DNA from: Actinomycetota bacterium
Lineage (GTDB): Bacteria > Actinomycetota > Actinomycetes > S36-B12
NCBI GenBank assembly: GCA_003506065.1
Contig: DNXA01000159.1
Location: 12,738 to 18,559 of the forward strand
DNA: 5,822 bases
Reading direction: 5' to 3'
Shown here piece after piece: positions 1 to 5,822 of this stretch. Position 1 is the first letter of the stretch. Each line of letters begins with the position of its first letter. The translations under genes were made by a program, and so were the position numbers. The notes beneath the pieces are model-generated. The model saw only the letters and a list, made by a program, of their open reading frames with translations. It made no database searches and was not told the DNA's origin.

Positions 1-866
1 ACGAGCTCAAGCAGTACGAGATGCGCCAGACCTGGGGTGATGACCCACGTGTCCGCTTCTTCCTCGGCGACATCCGCGATCAGGATCGACTGCGCATGGC
101 CCTGCATGGTGTCGACTACGTCGTCCACGCTGCTGCGCTAAAGCAGGTCGACACTGCCGAGTACAACCCGATGGAATACGTCAAGACGAACATCCTCGGC
201 TCGGAGAATGTCATTCAGGCCTGCCTGGATGCCGGAGTCAAGAAGGTCGTCGCCCTCTCCACTGACAAGGCCTCGTCACCGGTCAACCTCTATGGCGCAA
301 CCAAGCTCACCGCTGACAAGCTCTTCATCTCCAGCAACCACTACGCAGTCGAAGGCGGCACCCGCTTCTCGGTGGTGCGCTACGGCAATGTGATGGGCAG
401 CCGCGGCTCGGTCATCCCGCTGTTCCGCAACCTGGCAGCTGCAGGTCAGCCACTTCCGATCACGGATGTCCGGATGACCCGGTTCTGGATCACCCTGCCG
501 CAAGCAGTCGAATTCGTCATCGACTCATTCGCTGACATGTCCGGCGGCGAGCTGTACGTGCCTCGGATTCCCAGCATGCGCGTCGTGGATCTCGCAGAGG
601 CGCTTGCCCCCGGGGCGCCACTGGTCGATGTCGGCATCCGACCGGGCGAGAAGCTGCACGAGGAGATGATCTCCCGGGAGGATGCGCGTCGGACAGTCAA
701 GCGTCCGGATCGCTACATCGTTCAGCCATACCTGGCCATGTGGGGTGGCTTCCACGAAGCAGAGGGCGAGAGCGTTCCCGATGACTTCGCGTACACCTCG
801 GACACCAACGATCAATGGCTTGATGTGGATCAGCTCCGCACGGTGCTCAATGACCTGGGGATATGA
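1..866 (+). CDS. pseB: UDP-N-acetylglucosamine 4,6-dehydratase (inverting), PseB-type, 5' end missing
   Basis: Converts UDP-GlcNAc to a UDP-4-keto-6-deoxy-L-arabino-HexNAc, the first step towards pseudaminic acid and related sugars; cytoplasmic SDR enzyme. The reading frame is open from base 3 and encodes ELKQYE before the Met at 21. That is an internal family motif, so the true start lies upstream. The N-terminal Rossmann glycine motif is therefore absent; I estimate about 45 residues missing from a usual length of about 330. Numbering from Met 21, I see STDKA at 80-84 (catalytic Asp82, Lys83), NLYGATK at 89-95 (Tyr91, Lys95), RYGNVMGSRGSVIPLF at 120-135, ITDVRMTRFWITL at 147-159, VPRIPSM at 180-186 and GIRPGEKLHEEMIS at 205-218. 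The Asp-Tyr spacing of 9 matches H. pylori FlaA1/PseB. The Tyr separates it from CapE/WbjB enzymes, which carry Met there. The stop overlaps the next start (ATGA). The family call is very safe; use for pseudaminic acid specifically is inference. Confidence 0.93.
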   Translation, partial: ELKQYEMRQTWGDDPRVRFFLGDIRDQDRLRMALHGVDYVVHAAALKQVDTAEYNPMEYVKTNILGSENVIQACLDAGVKKVVALSTDKASSPVNLYGATKLTADKLFISSNHYAVEGGTRFSVVRYGNVMGSRGSVIPLFRNLAAAGQPLPITDVRMTRFWITLPQAVEFVIDSFADMSGGELYVPRIPSMRVVDLAEALAPGAPLVDVGIRPGEKLHEEMISREDARRTVKRPDRYIVQPYLAMWGGFHEAEGESVPDDFAYTSDTNDQWLDVDQLRTVLNDLGI

Positions 867-1783
867 GCCGCCGACCACTGTGGCTCATCACGGGAGCCAA
901 CGGATTCCTGGGCCGCAATGCCGGGGTCTGGCTGTCTGAGCGAGCGCACGTCGTCGGCACGGCTCGGCATGCAGACCAGCACCCAGCCTTCACCCAGATC
1001 CTGCAACTGGACATCACCGACCCGAGGGCGACCACGCGCGTCATTCGCGGAGTCCGCCCGGACGTGATCCTCAATACCGCAGCCATCGCCAGCCATGAGC
1101 TGTGTGAGAGCGATCCCACCCTCGCGCATCGCGTCAATGTTGAGGGCGCGCAGAACCTTGCCCAGAGCGCTGCCGAGATCGGGGCGCGGCTGATCCAGGT
1201 CTCAACGGATGCGGTGTTCGAGGGCGGCACCGGCGGCTACCTGCCAGATGACTCCGCCAACCCCTTCTCGGTCTACGGCCGAACCAAGCTGCTCGGCGAG
1301 ATGGCCGTTCTGGACGCCCATCCCGGTGCAATGGTCGCGCGCACGAACTTCTTCGGCTGGAGTCCAAGCGGCACTCGTTCAATACTGGAGTTCTTCGTCA
1401 ATGCCCTGACCAGCGGGACACCGGTGGATGGCTTCACTGACTACATCGTGAGTTCCATCTACGCCCAGGACCTGATGCAGGTGCTCTGGGATCTCAATGA
1501 GCGCAGCGTTGCCGGGGTCGTGCACGCGGTTGCCCGTGACGCCATCAGCAAGTTTGCATTCGGCCAGTTGGTGGCGGCCGTGTGGGATGAGAACCCCGCG
1601 ATGATCTCGGCGGCAGTCAGCACTGGCACTGCAGGTGAGGTCTCACGCACGCGCGACCTCAGCCTTGCCACTGAAGCGACCGCCGCGCTCCTGGGCTATG
1701 AGCTGCCCAGCCAGGCTGAGGGCGTGCGACAGGCATTCGCCGATCGACTGGCGCTTCGTCAGCTGGTGTCCGACTCTCACTGA
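863..1783 (+). CDS. RmlD-like NAD(P)-dependent sugar reductase/epimerase (extended SDR)
   Basis: A 306-residue cytoplasmic extended SDR of the RmlD (dTDP-4-dehydrorhamnose reductase) type, normal in length. Visible motifs are the nucleotide-binding ITGANGFLGRN at 9-19, Asp50 in LQLDITD, VRPDVILNTAA at 64-74, STDAVFEGG at 114-122 (RmlD usually reads STDYVFDG), NPFSVYGRTKLLGE at 133-146 with the Tyr138/Lys142 catalytic pair, and RTNFFGW at 160-166. The start at 863 overlaps the upstream stop as ATGA, so translation is probably coupled; only a weak GGGG lies just upstream. Being directly behind a PseB-type dehydratase, it probably reduces a UDP-4-keto-6-deoxy-HexNAc rather than dTDP-4-keto-rhamnose; no RmlA, B or C gene is present here. 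That substrate is inference. It could also be another 4-reductase or an epimerase. Its 3' end overlaps the opposing glycosyltransferase gene by 7 bp. Confidence 0.82.
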   Translation: MSRRPLWLITGANGFLGRNAGVWLSERAHVVGTARHADQHPAFTQILQLDITDPRATTRVIRGVRPDVILNTAAIASHELCESDPTLAHRVNVEGAQNLAQSAAEIGARLIQVSTDAVFEGGTGGYLPDDSANPFSVYGRTKLLGEMAVLDAHPGAMVARTNFFGWSPSGTRSILEFFVNALTSGTPVDGFTDYIVSSIYAQDLMQVLWDLNERSVAGVVHAVARDAISKFAFGQLVAAVWDENPAMISAAVSTGTAGEVSRTRDLSLATEATAALLGYELPSQAEGVRQAFADRLALRQLVSDSH

Positions 1784-2670
1784 GCCGCGTCCGAGCCAGC
1801 GGCCCCGCGTGAGCGCAATGCCCTGGTTGCCCAGGACTCGTATCGCATTGCCGTGAATGCCAGCAGGAACGGCAGGGCCTTTGCCGCATCGACCGGCTTC
1901 AGGTTCCGCAATGGATGCACCAGATCCACCCGCGCGGGATGGAGCAATGACTGGGCCTTGCGCTGCGCGGACCATCCTGACGCATTGCCATCGGCGAAGA
2001 CCTCGTAGTCGGAGATTCCGTACATCCGACAGCGGACGCGAATTTCATCCCAGGAGGTCTTGCCGATCTCATAGAAAATCGCATCGGTGATCGCGAAGCT
2101 GGCTGCGAACTCCCGAGTCCAGCGTTCGCACAGTTCAGAGTCATCCGAGAAGCGACGCGAGGAGTCATAGGGATGCGCGCGCAGGGTGTCACCGATGAAC
2201 AGGGTGGGGGTGCCGATGACAGCAGCTGGTCCGACCAGGAAGCGTCCGCGACGCCAGGCATTCAATCCCGACGCCAGGTAGCTGTCGCCATCGATCAGCG
2301 TCTGCGCGCTGACTCCCCGCAGATTGTGTGCGGATGAGTCCGACAGCACAGCGATCATGCGCTCCAGCGCATGCGGCGCAGCAAGATTGTCCGAGCCCAT
2401 GTTCAAGATGAGCGGCTTGCTCGTGCGGGCGATGCCCAGGTTTCGTGCGGCGCCAAGGCCGTGCCCCGGATCAGTCAGCACGAGATCTGCCATCCGCTCG
2501 GCAATCGCGTAGGTGCCGTCAGTCGAGGTGGCATCCACGACAATGACCTCGCCGACACCCGCAGCACGCAGACTGGCCAGACACTGCTCAATGCTGCTGA
2601 TGGAGTTCAGCGTGCAGACCACGGCTGAGATGTCAGCCACGGTGTACGCGAGCGGTTTCTCGTCAGTCAT
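1777..2670 (-). CDS. Family 2 glycosyltransferase (GT-A fold)
   Basis: A 297-residue glycosyltransferase predicted to transfer a sugar from a nucleotide donor to a growing, probably lipid-linked, glycan at the cytoplasmic face. The N-terminal GT-A domain shows ISAVVCTLNS at 14-23, the nucleotide-binding VIVVDATSTDGT at 42-53 (Asp46, Asp51), DPGHGLGAARNLGI at 67-80, and ILNMGSDN at 88-95 at the DxD position. SDDSELCERW at 175-184 is a plausible catalytic-base region. The C-terminal about 80 residues are basic and partly hydrophobic (ALPFLLAFTAM at 265-275) and may touch the membrane. The ATG follows the ABC transporter stop with no gap (TAGATG), so the two are almost certainly cotranscribed and translationally coupled. 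Donor and acceptor cannot be predicted. The metal motif reads GSD instead of a clear DxD, which is within the family's known variation. Confidence 0.85.
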   Translation of the reverse strand: MTDEKPLAYTVADISAVVCTLNSISSIEQCLASLRAAGVGEVIVVDATSTDGTYAIAERMADLVLTDPGHGLGAARNLGIARTSKPLILNMGSDNLAAPHALERMIAVLSDSSAHNLRGVSAQTLIDGDSYLASGLNAWRRGRFLVGPAAVIGTPTLFIGDTLRAHPYDSSRRFSDDSELCERWTREFAASFAITDAIFYEIGKTSWDEIRVRCRMYGISDYEVFADGNASGWSAQRKAQSLLHPARVDLVHPLRNLKPVDAAKALPFLLAFTAMRYESWATRALRSRGAAGSDAAQ

Positions 2671-4599
2671 CTACAGCCCAAGAAGTGCGGCTTGGCGGTC
2701 GAAGTCAGGCACCTCATTGCGCACTTCGGCGAATGAGCCCTGAGCGATGATGCGCCCGCCTTCGAGGTAGATCAGCTGGTCGGCGCGACGCACCGTGGCA
2801 AGGCGGTGCGCGACCGTGATGGTCGTGACCTCGCCTTCGAGCTCATCCAGTGTCTGCACGATCGACTGCTCAGTCTCCGCATCAAGAGCGCTGGTGGCCT
2901 CATCGAGCACGAGCAGCTTGGGCCGGGTGTAGAGCGCCCGCGCGATCCCTAGGCGCTGGCGCTGGCCGCCACTGAGCCGGAATCCGCGCTCCCCGATCTT
3001 GGTCTCCAGGCCCTCGCGGCTCTGCGTCAGGAAGTCCGCAAGGTGAGCGCGGTGCAGTGCCTCCCAGACCAGGACATCGTCAATGAGCTCGCGCGGCAGC
3101 CCTAGGGCGACGTTCTCGCGCACGGTTCCCTCAACGAGGGCAACCGCCTGCGGAACATAGGCGATGGCTCCGGGCCAGCGGTCGATCGCCTCTCGCGGGC
3201 TGACTCCGCTGATCGTCACGAATCCGTACTGCGGCTCCATGACGCCAAGCACCACGTCGGCGAGGGTGGATTTGCCCGCCCCCGTGGAGCCGACGAGCGC
3301 AACGGACTGGCCTGTGTGCACGGTGAAGTTCGCATCCTGCAATGCAGGAGCCAGCGCATCGGTGTAGGTCATCGAGACATCCGTGACGATCACGGTGGCA
3401 TCGAAGTCTGGGTAGCCATTGGCGATATGGGCATGCACCTTGTCGGCGGTCATCCGGTCAGCTGCTGGCACTGATGAGTCCATGCCCTTGCTGCGCAGAT
3501 AGGCAGCAAGGAAGAAGGTGGGCTGGGCTTGGACTGAGGCATTGCGAATGGTGATCGCTGCGCCCTGCAGGCGCAGCAGTGCCGGCACGACTCGTGAGCC
3601 AGCGGCCAGGAACAGGGCCGTCGTCGCTGCCGCTGCAGTCCAGTCCTTGGTGAGGAACTGGATCACGCCGAGCAGCAGCACGCCCAGATACAGCGCCGCC
3701 TCCAGGACGTACTTGGGGATCTCCATGATGTACGCGGAGTTCGCCGTTGCCGTGGCGTAGTTGCCGACGATGCGCTCATAGCGGCCGATGTAGAGATCGC
3801 GTCGATTCAGCACGGTTGTCTCGCGATAGGTCGACAGTGCCTCAGAAACAGCAGTCAGGGTGCTGATGGAGCTGTCCGTGATGATTTGCGCGTTGCGCTG
3901 AGTCCAACGATTGAGCAGGCGTCCAAGGCCGATGACAACGATGCCGAAGAAGCCCATCGCCGTGATGGTCAGGATCGGGTCGTAGAAGAACAAGGTGATG
4001 CCGACAATCGCAAAGAGGAAGACTTCCGAGGCAATGGTGATGCCCGAGCCCAGGAGCGACACTGTTGCCGCACCCACACCGGAGCCGAGTGCATAGACAG
4101 CCTCAGAAGTCGTCCAGCGCTGCACATCAACAAGCGGACGAGTGAGGAACTCCTGCGCCAGGCGGACCGAGACATCGCGTTGGCGGTTGGCCAGGAAGCG
4201 AATCACGCGCCGGGACATCAGGGCCGACAGCACTGTCTTCAGGATCAGGATCAGCACGGCGCTGACGGCGATCAGCACGGTGAGCTGGGAGACCGTGAGG
4301 TCGGCGAGGCCGAACTTGTCGAGCAGGTTCTCGGCCCAGGACGGCAGCCCAGTCAGGCTGATGCCAGAGACGGCCACGGCCGCCACGAGTCCGACCAGCG
4401 CGATGCCAATGAGGTCCAGGAGCCCCAGGGAGACCTGAATCGCAGCGGCCAGGAAGAGTAGCTTGCGCTTCTCGCGGGGCAGCAGCTCCACCGCCTGCCG
4501 GATGGAGGTGAACACGCCCGGGTTCTCGAAATCGGCCACCGAGAGGCCGTTGTGGGAATTGTCCGGCTCGTTCGGCAGCCGCTCGGATCTCCCACTCAC
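2671..4599 (-). CDS. ABC exporter with fused permease and ATPase, PglK/MsbA-like glycolipid flippase
   Basis: Half-transporter expected to dimerise in the cytoplasmic membrane and export a lipid-linked substrate; with sugar genes all around, probably an oligosaccharide flippase. The frame is open to an ATG at 4680; residue numbers count from it. Likely membrane segments lie near 74-106, 133-155, 209-233, 236-254, 325-342 and 348-365. The ATPase domain has Tyr439 (A-loop position), Walker A GSTGAGKST 464-472, Q-loop Gln511, LSGGQ 569-573, Walker B LLVLDE 589-594, SALD 597-600 and switch His625, so it should be active. I reject the ATG at 4680 because it would overlap the divergent gene's 5' end by 33 bp. 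The next in-frame start is GTG at 4599 (642 residues), chosen here. GTG at 4539 (622 residues) is the other option. PglK-like homology begins only near residue 60. A drug or lipid exporter is the alternative. Confidence 0.88.
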   Translation of the reverse strand: MSGRSERLPNEPDNSHNGLSVADFENPGVFTSIRQAVELLPREKRKLLFLAAAIQVSLGLLDLIGIALVGLVAAVAVSGISLTGLPSWAENLLDKFGLADLTVSQLTVLIAVSAVLILILKTVLSALMSRRVIRFLANRQRDVSVRLAQEFLTRPLVDVQRWTTSEAVYALGSGVGAATVSLLGSGITIASEVFLFAIVGITLFFYDPILTITAMGFFGIVVIGLGRLLNRWTQRNAQIITDSSISTLTAVSEALSTYRETTVLNRRDLYIGRYERIVGNYATATANSAYIMEIPKYVLEAALYLGVLLLGVIQFLTKDWTAAAATTALFLAAGSRVVPALLRLQGAAITIRNASVQAQPTFFLAAYLRSKGMDSSVPAADRMTADKVHAHIANGYPDFDATVIVTDVSMTYTDALAPALQDANFTVHTGQSVALVGSTGAGKSTLADVVLGVMEPQYGFVTISGVSPREAIDRWPGAIAYVPQAVALVEGTVRENVALGLPRELIDDVLVWEALHRAHLADFLTQSREGLETKIGERGFRLSGGQRQRLGIARALYTRPKLLVLDEATSALDAETEQSIVQTLDELEGEVTTITVAHRLATVRRADQLIYLEGGRIIAQGSFAEVRNEVPDFDRQAALLGL

Positions 4600-4647
4600 A
4601 GCGGATAACGTACCGGTGTCCCCCCAAATCCGAGTTCTTGGAGAAAC
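4600..4647. promoter_or_regulatory. Divergent intergenic region with two interlocking -10-like elements
   Basis: These 48 bp separate the divergent ABC transporter and GT25-like genes if the ABC gene starts at GTG 4599. On the minus strand TACGTT (4612-4607) fits TANNNT and ends 7 nt before that GTG, which would give a leaderless or nearly leaderless mRNA. On the plus strand TAACGT (4606-4611) also fits TANNNT and would give a 5' UTR of about 30 nt before GTG 4648. The two hexamers share 4607-4611. No convincing -35 box is visible for either. TANNNT is short and common, so this is a hypothesis supported by position rather than by a strong motif. Confidence 0.35.
4640..4644 (+). promoter_or_regulatory. 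Ribosome binding site of the GT25-like gene
   Basis: GGAGA ends 3 nt before the GTG at 4648. The spacing is short but workable, and it is the clearest Shine-Dalgarno match near any start in the window. It decides the GTG start, since the next in-frame ATG (4771) would remove the first beta strand (ELFIGVVS) of the protein. Confidence 0.6.
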
Positions 4648-5517
4648 GTGACCGAACTGTTCATTGGCGTTGTCAGCCATGAAGGCACCCGTTTCCCAGT
4701 TAATCAGGGTCTCGAAGGCCTGGCTGCCTCCCTCAGCAGGGCACTGGACAAGCGTGGATTCACCTGCCAGATGAAGGTCAACACCAAGGACGCGTGGACT
4801 CCGGCCGTCCTGGACATCACGCCGCAGGTGGCCAAGCGCTCACCGCGCGCGAGCCTGCAATTCGAGCAGGTTTGGAAGGACTACCTCGGGCAGGGCGGCT
4901 GGCTCACCCGCGCGAGGGATTCGTTCACCTTCCTTGCCCGGCACTTCAAGCTCACCATGCAGTCCCTGAGGCCAAGCTTCACGGCCACTTCGAAGGCTGC
5001 TGTGCGGCGCCTGGTCAATATCGAGCTCTCGCATCTGCAGTTGTGGCAGCAGGGCCTGGCTTCCGGCGCATCGTGGGTGCTGGTGATTGAAGATGACGGC
5101 TCGGCAGCAGACATCGAGGACCTGGCGGATGGGCTTGCCGGACTCCTCGATAGCAGCCACGGTGTCCACGGCTCGAAGTACGTCAACCTGTCTGCCTCCT
5201 TCCAGACCGCTGAGCTCGGCACCGGCCATCTGCTGTCCGCCACTGACCTGCCCTGGCGGGGGCACATCAGTCGCCAGATCCAGCAGGCCGAACGGCCGAT
5301 CACCAACACGGTATGCGCCATCGCCTACCGGGCCGAGCTGCTCAGCGCGATCGTCGATGAGTTCGCACAGCTGCCGATGGATCCGGTGATTCCCATCGAC
5401 TTCAAACTCAACGCTGCCCTCATCGCCCTGCGCCAGCGCGCGGTGCTGACTGCCGGCGACTGCCTCCAAGTCGAACCGCCGCCAATCATCCAGATGTCCA
5501 TGCATGGGATGGGATGA
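4648..5517 (+). CDS. Putative glycosyltransferase, GT25-like (LPS galactosyltransferase type)
   Basis: A 289-residue soluble protein without signal peptide or membrane helix. It probably transfers a sugar to a surface glycan in the cytoplasm. It opens with a beta strand (ELFIGVVS, 3-10). The family-like core is NIELSHLQLW at 124-133 followed by ASWVLVIEDDGSA at 141-153. This resembles the GT25 pattern of a conserved Ser-His helix, a short spacer and a hydrophobic strand ending in Glu-Asp-Asp, the putative metal and nucleotide site (148-150). Later ITNTVCAIAYRAELL (218-232), IPIDFKLN (248-255) and EPPPIIQMS (276-284) match the order of the GT25 C-terminal elements. Residues about 60-120 are basic, rich in aromatic residues, and look like an insertion relative to typical GT25 proteins. 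GTG start with GGAGA 3 nt upstream. A methyltransferase gene follows after 7 bp, suggesting one operon. The fold call is moderate; substrate unknown. Confidence 0.62.
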   Translation: MTELFIGVVSHEGTRFPVNQGLEGLAASLSRALDKRGFTCQMKVNTKDAWTPAVLDITPQVAKRSPRASLQFEQVWKDYLGQGGWLTRARDSFTFLARHFKLTMQSLRPSFTATSKAAVRRLVNIELSHLQLWQQGLASGASWVLVIEDDGSAADIEDLADGLAGLLDSSHGVHGSKYVNLSASFQTAELGTGHLLSATDLPWRGHISRQIQQAERPITNTVCAIAYRAELLSAIVDEFAQLPMDPVIPIDFKLNAALIALRQRAVLTAGDCLQVEPPPIIQMSMHGMG

Positions 5518-5524
5518 TCTTTCG

Positions 5525-5822
5525 ATGAAAACCTACGAGCGGGTGGTTGATTCGGTCGCCCGTCGACTGGGGCTGCAGGTGTCACGAGTGAGCAGCATCG
5601 GCACGCGACTGCCCGTTGAGGCCACTGCCGCCGATGCCGCGCTGATCGCCTCCCTCCGCCCCTTCACCATGACCAGCGCCGAGCGACTGTGGAGCCTGGT
5701 CGGAGCCGTGCGCTACGTCACCGATGCCGGCCTTGCCGGTGATTTCGTGGAATGCGGGGTCTGGCGCGGTGGAAGCGTGATGGCCATGGCAAAGGAGCTG
5801 ACCAGCCTGGGTATCACCGACC
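5525..5822 (+). CDS. TylF/macrocin-type O-methyltransferase, 3' end missing
   Basis: Ninety-nine codons are open from ATG 5525 to the window edge. Members of the TylF/MycF/NovP family use SAM and a divalent metal to methylate sugar hydroxyls in the cytoplasm. The diagnostic parts visible are the TMTSAERLWSLVGAVRYV stretch at 48-65 and GDFVECGVWRGGSVMAMA at 72-89. The latter is the family's SAM-binding motif I (Glu75, Gly77, Gly82-Gly83). The metal-binding acidic residues would lie beyond the edge, so activity cannot be judged. Family members are usually about 250 residues, so roughly 60% is missing. The ATG is 7 bp after the preceding stop; a GGGATGGGA stretch at 5507-5515 may serve as a weak ribosome binding site. 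Beside glycosyltransferases it probably caps or decorates the glycan with O-methyl groups, which is inference. Confidence 0.85.
   Translation, partial: MKTYERVVDSVARRLGLQVSRVSSIGTRLPVEATAADAALIASLRPFTMTSAERLWSLVGAVRYVTDAGLAGDFVECGVWRGGSVMAMAKELTSLGITD

Noticed and set aside
525..1230. Minus-strand open frames of 99-127 codons opposite the first two genes
   Set aside because: They overlap well-supported SDR enzymes, have no family motifs, and are compositionally biased shadows.
1784..1830. Possible terminator hairpin after the reductase gene
   Set aside because: The GC-rich stretch has only short imperfect complementarity and no T-tract on either strand, and it is coding for the glycosyltransferase C-terminus.
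3886..4461. A 191-codon plus-strand open frame opposite the ABC transporter membrane domain
   Set aside because: Its product is an extreme run of Asp, Glu, Gln, His and Arg, as expected from reading the complement of a hydrophobic membrane-protein gene. No start signal stands out.
4600..4680. Coding extension of the ABC transporter up to ATG 4680
   Set aside because: It would overlap the divergent gene's ribosome binding site and first 11 codons, and the added residues look unlike a transporter N-terminus.
4840..5505. A 221-codon minus-strand open frame opposite the GT25-like gene
   Set aside because: High-GC sequence commonly yields long antisense frames. Its protein has no recognisable motif or hydrophobic core pattern, while the plus frame shows glycosyltransferase-like motifs.
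1..5822. CRISPR array, insertion sequence, tRNA, attachment site or toxin-antitoxin module
   Set aside because: I saw no spaced direct repeats, terminal inverted repeats, transposase motifs, cloverleaf-like segment or small gene pair. The window is filled by ordinary glycan-biosynthesis genes.

Overview
The window looks like part of a cell-surface glycan (exopolysaccharide or glycoprotein-glycan) biosynthesis locus from a high-GC bacterium. G/C-ending codons dominate, GTG starts are probable for two genes, gaps are tiny, and TANNNT-type -10 elements are the only promoter-like signals. This points to an actinobacterium (Actinomycetota), but I inferred that from composition and style only and no marker gene confirms it. 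There is no rRNA, tRNA, CRISPR array, insertion sequence or recognisable mobile element. Almost every base is coding, with one possible intergenic regulatory gap of about 48 bp.

Layout: (1) 1-1783, plus strand: the 3' part of a PseB-type UDP-GlcNAc 4,6-dehydratase/5-epimerase, then an RmlD-like short-chain reductase overlapping it by an ATGA junction. (2) 1777-about 4599, minus strand: a fused permease-ATPase ABC exporter resembling the lipid-linked oligosaccharide flippase PglK, followed with zero spacing (TAGATG) by a family 2 glycosyltransferase. (3) 4648-5822, plus strand: a GT25-like putative glycosyltransferase, then after 7 bp the 5' part of a TylF/macrocin-type O-methyltransferase that runs off the window.

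The parts fit one pathway: making a 6-deoxy-hexosamine nucleotide sugar (dehydratase plus reductase), adding sugars (two glycosyltransferases), moving a lipid-linked glycan across the membrane (ABC flippase) and methylating it (TylF-like enzyme). The final glycan and the organism cannot be fixed from this window.

The points most worth a second look are the pairing of a PseB-type dehydratase with an RmlD-like reductase instead of the usual PseC aminotransferase, the divergent start region where two -10-like elements interlock and one transcript may be leaderless, the tail-to-tail gene overlap, and the unusual middle segment of the GT25-like protein. I saw no clearly novel defence or mobile system.
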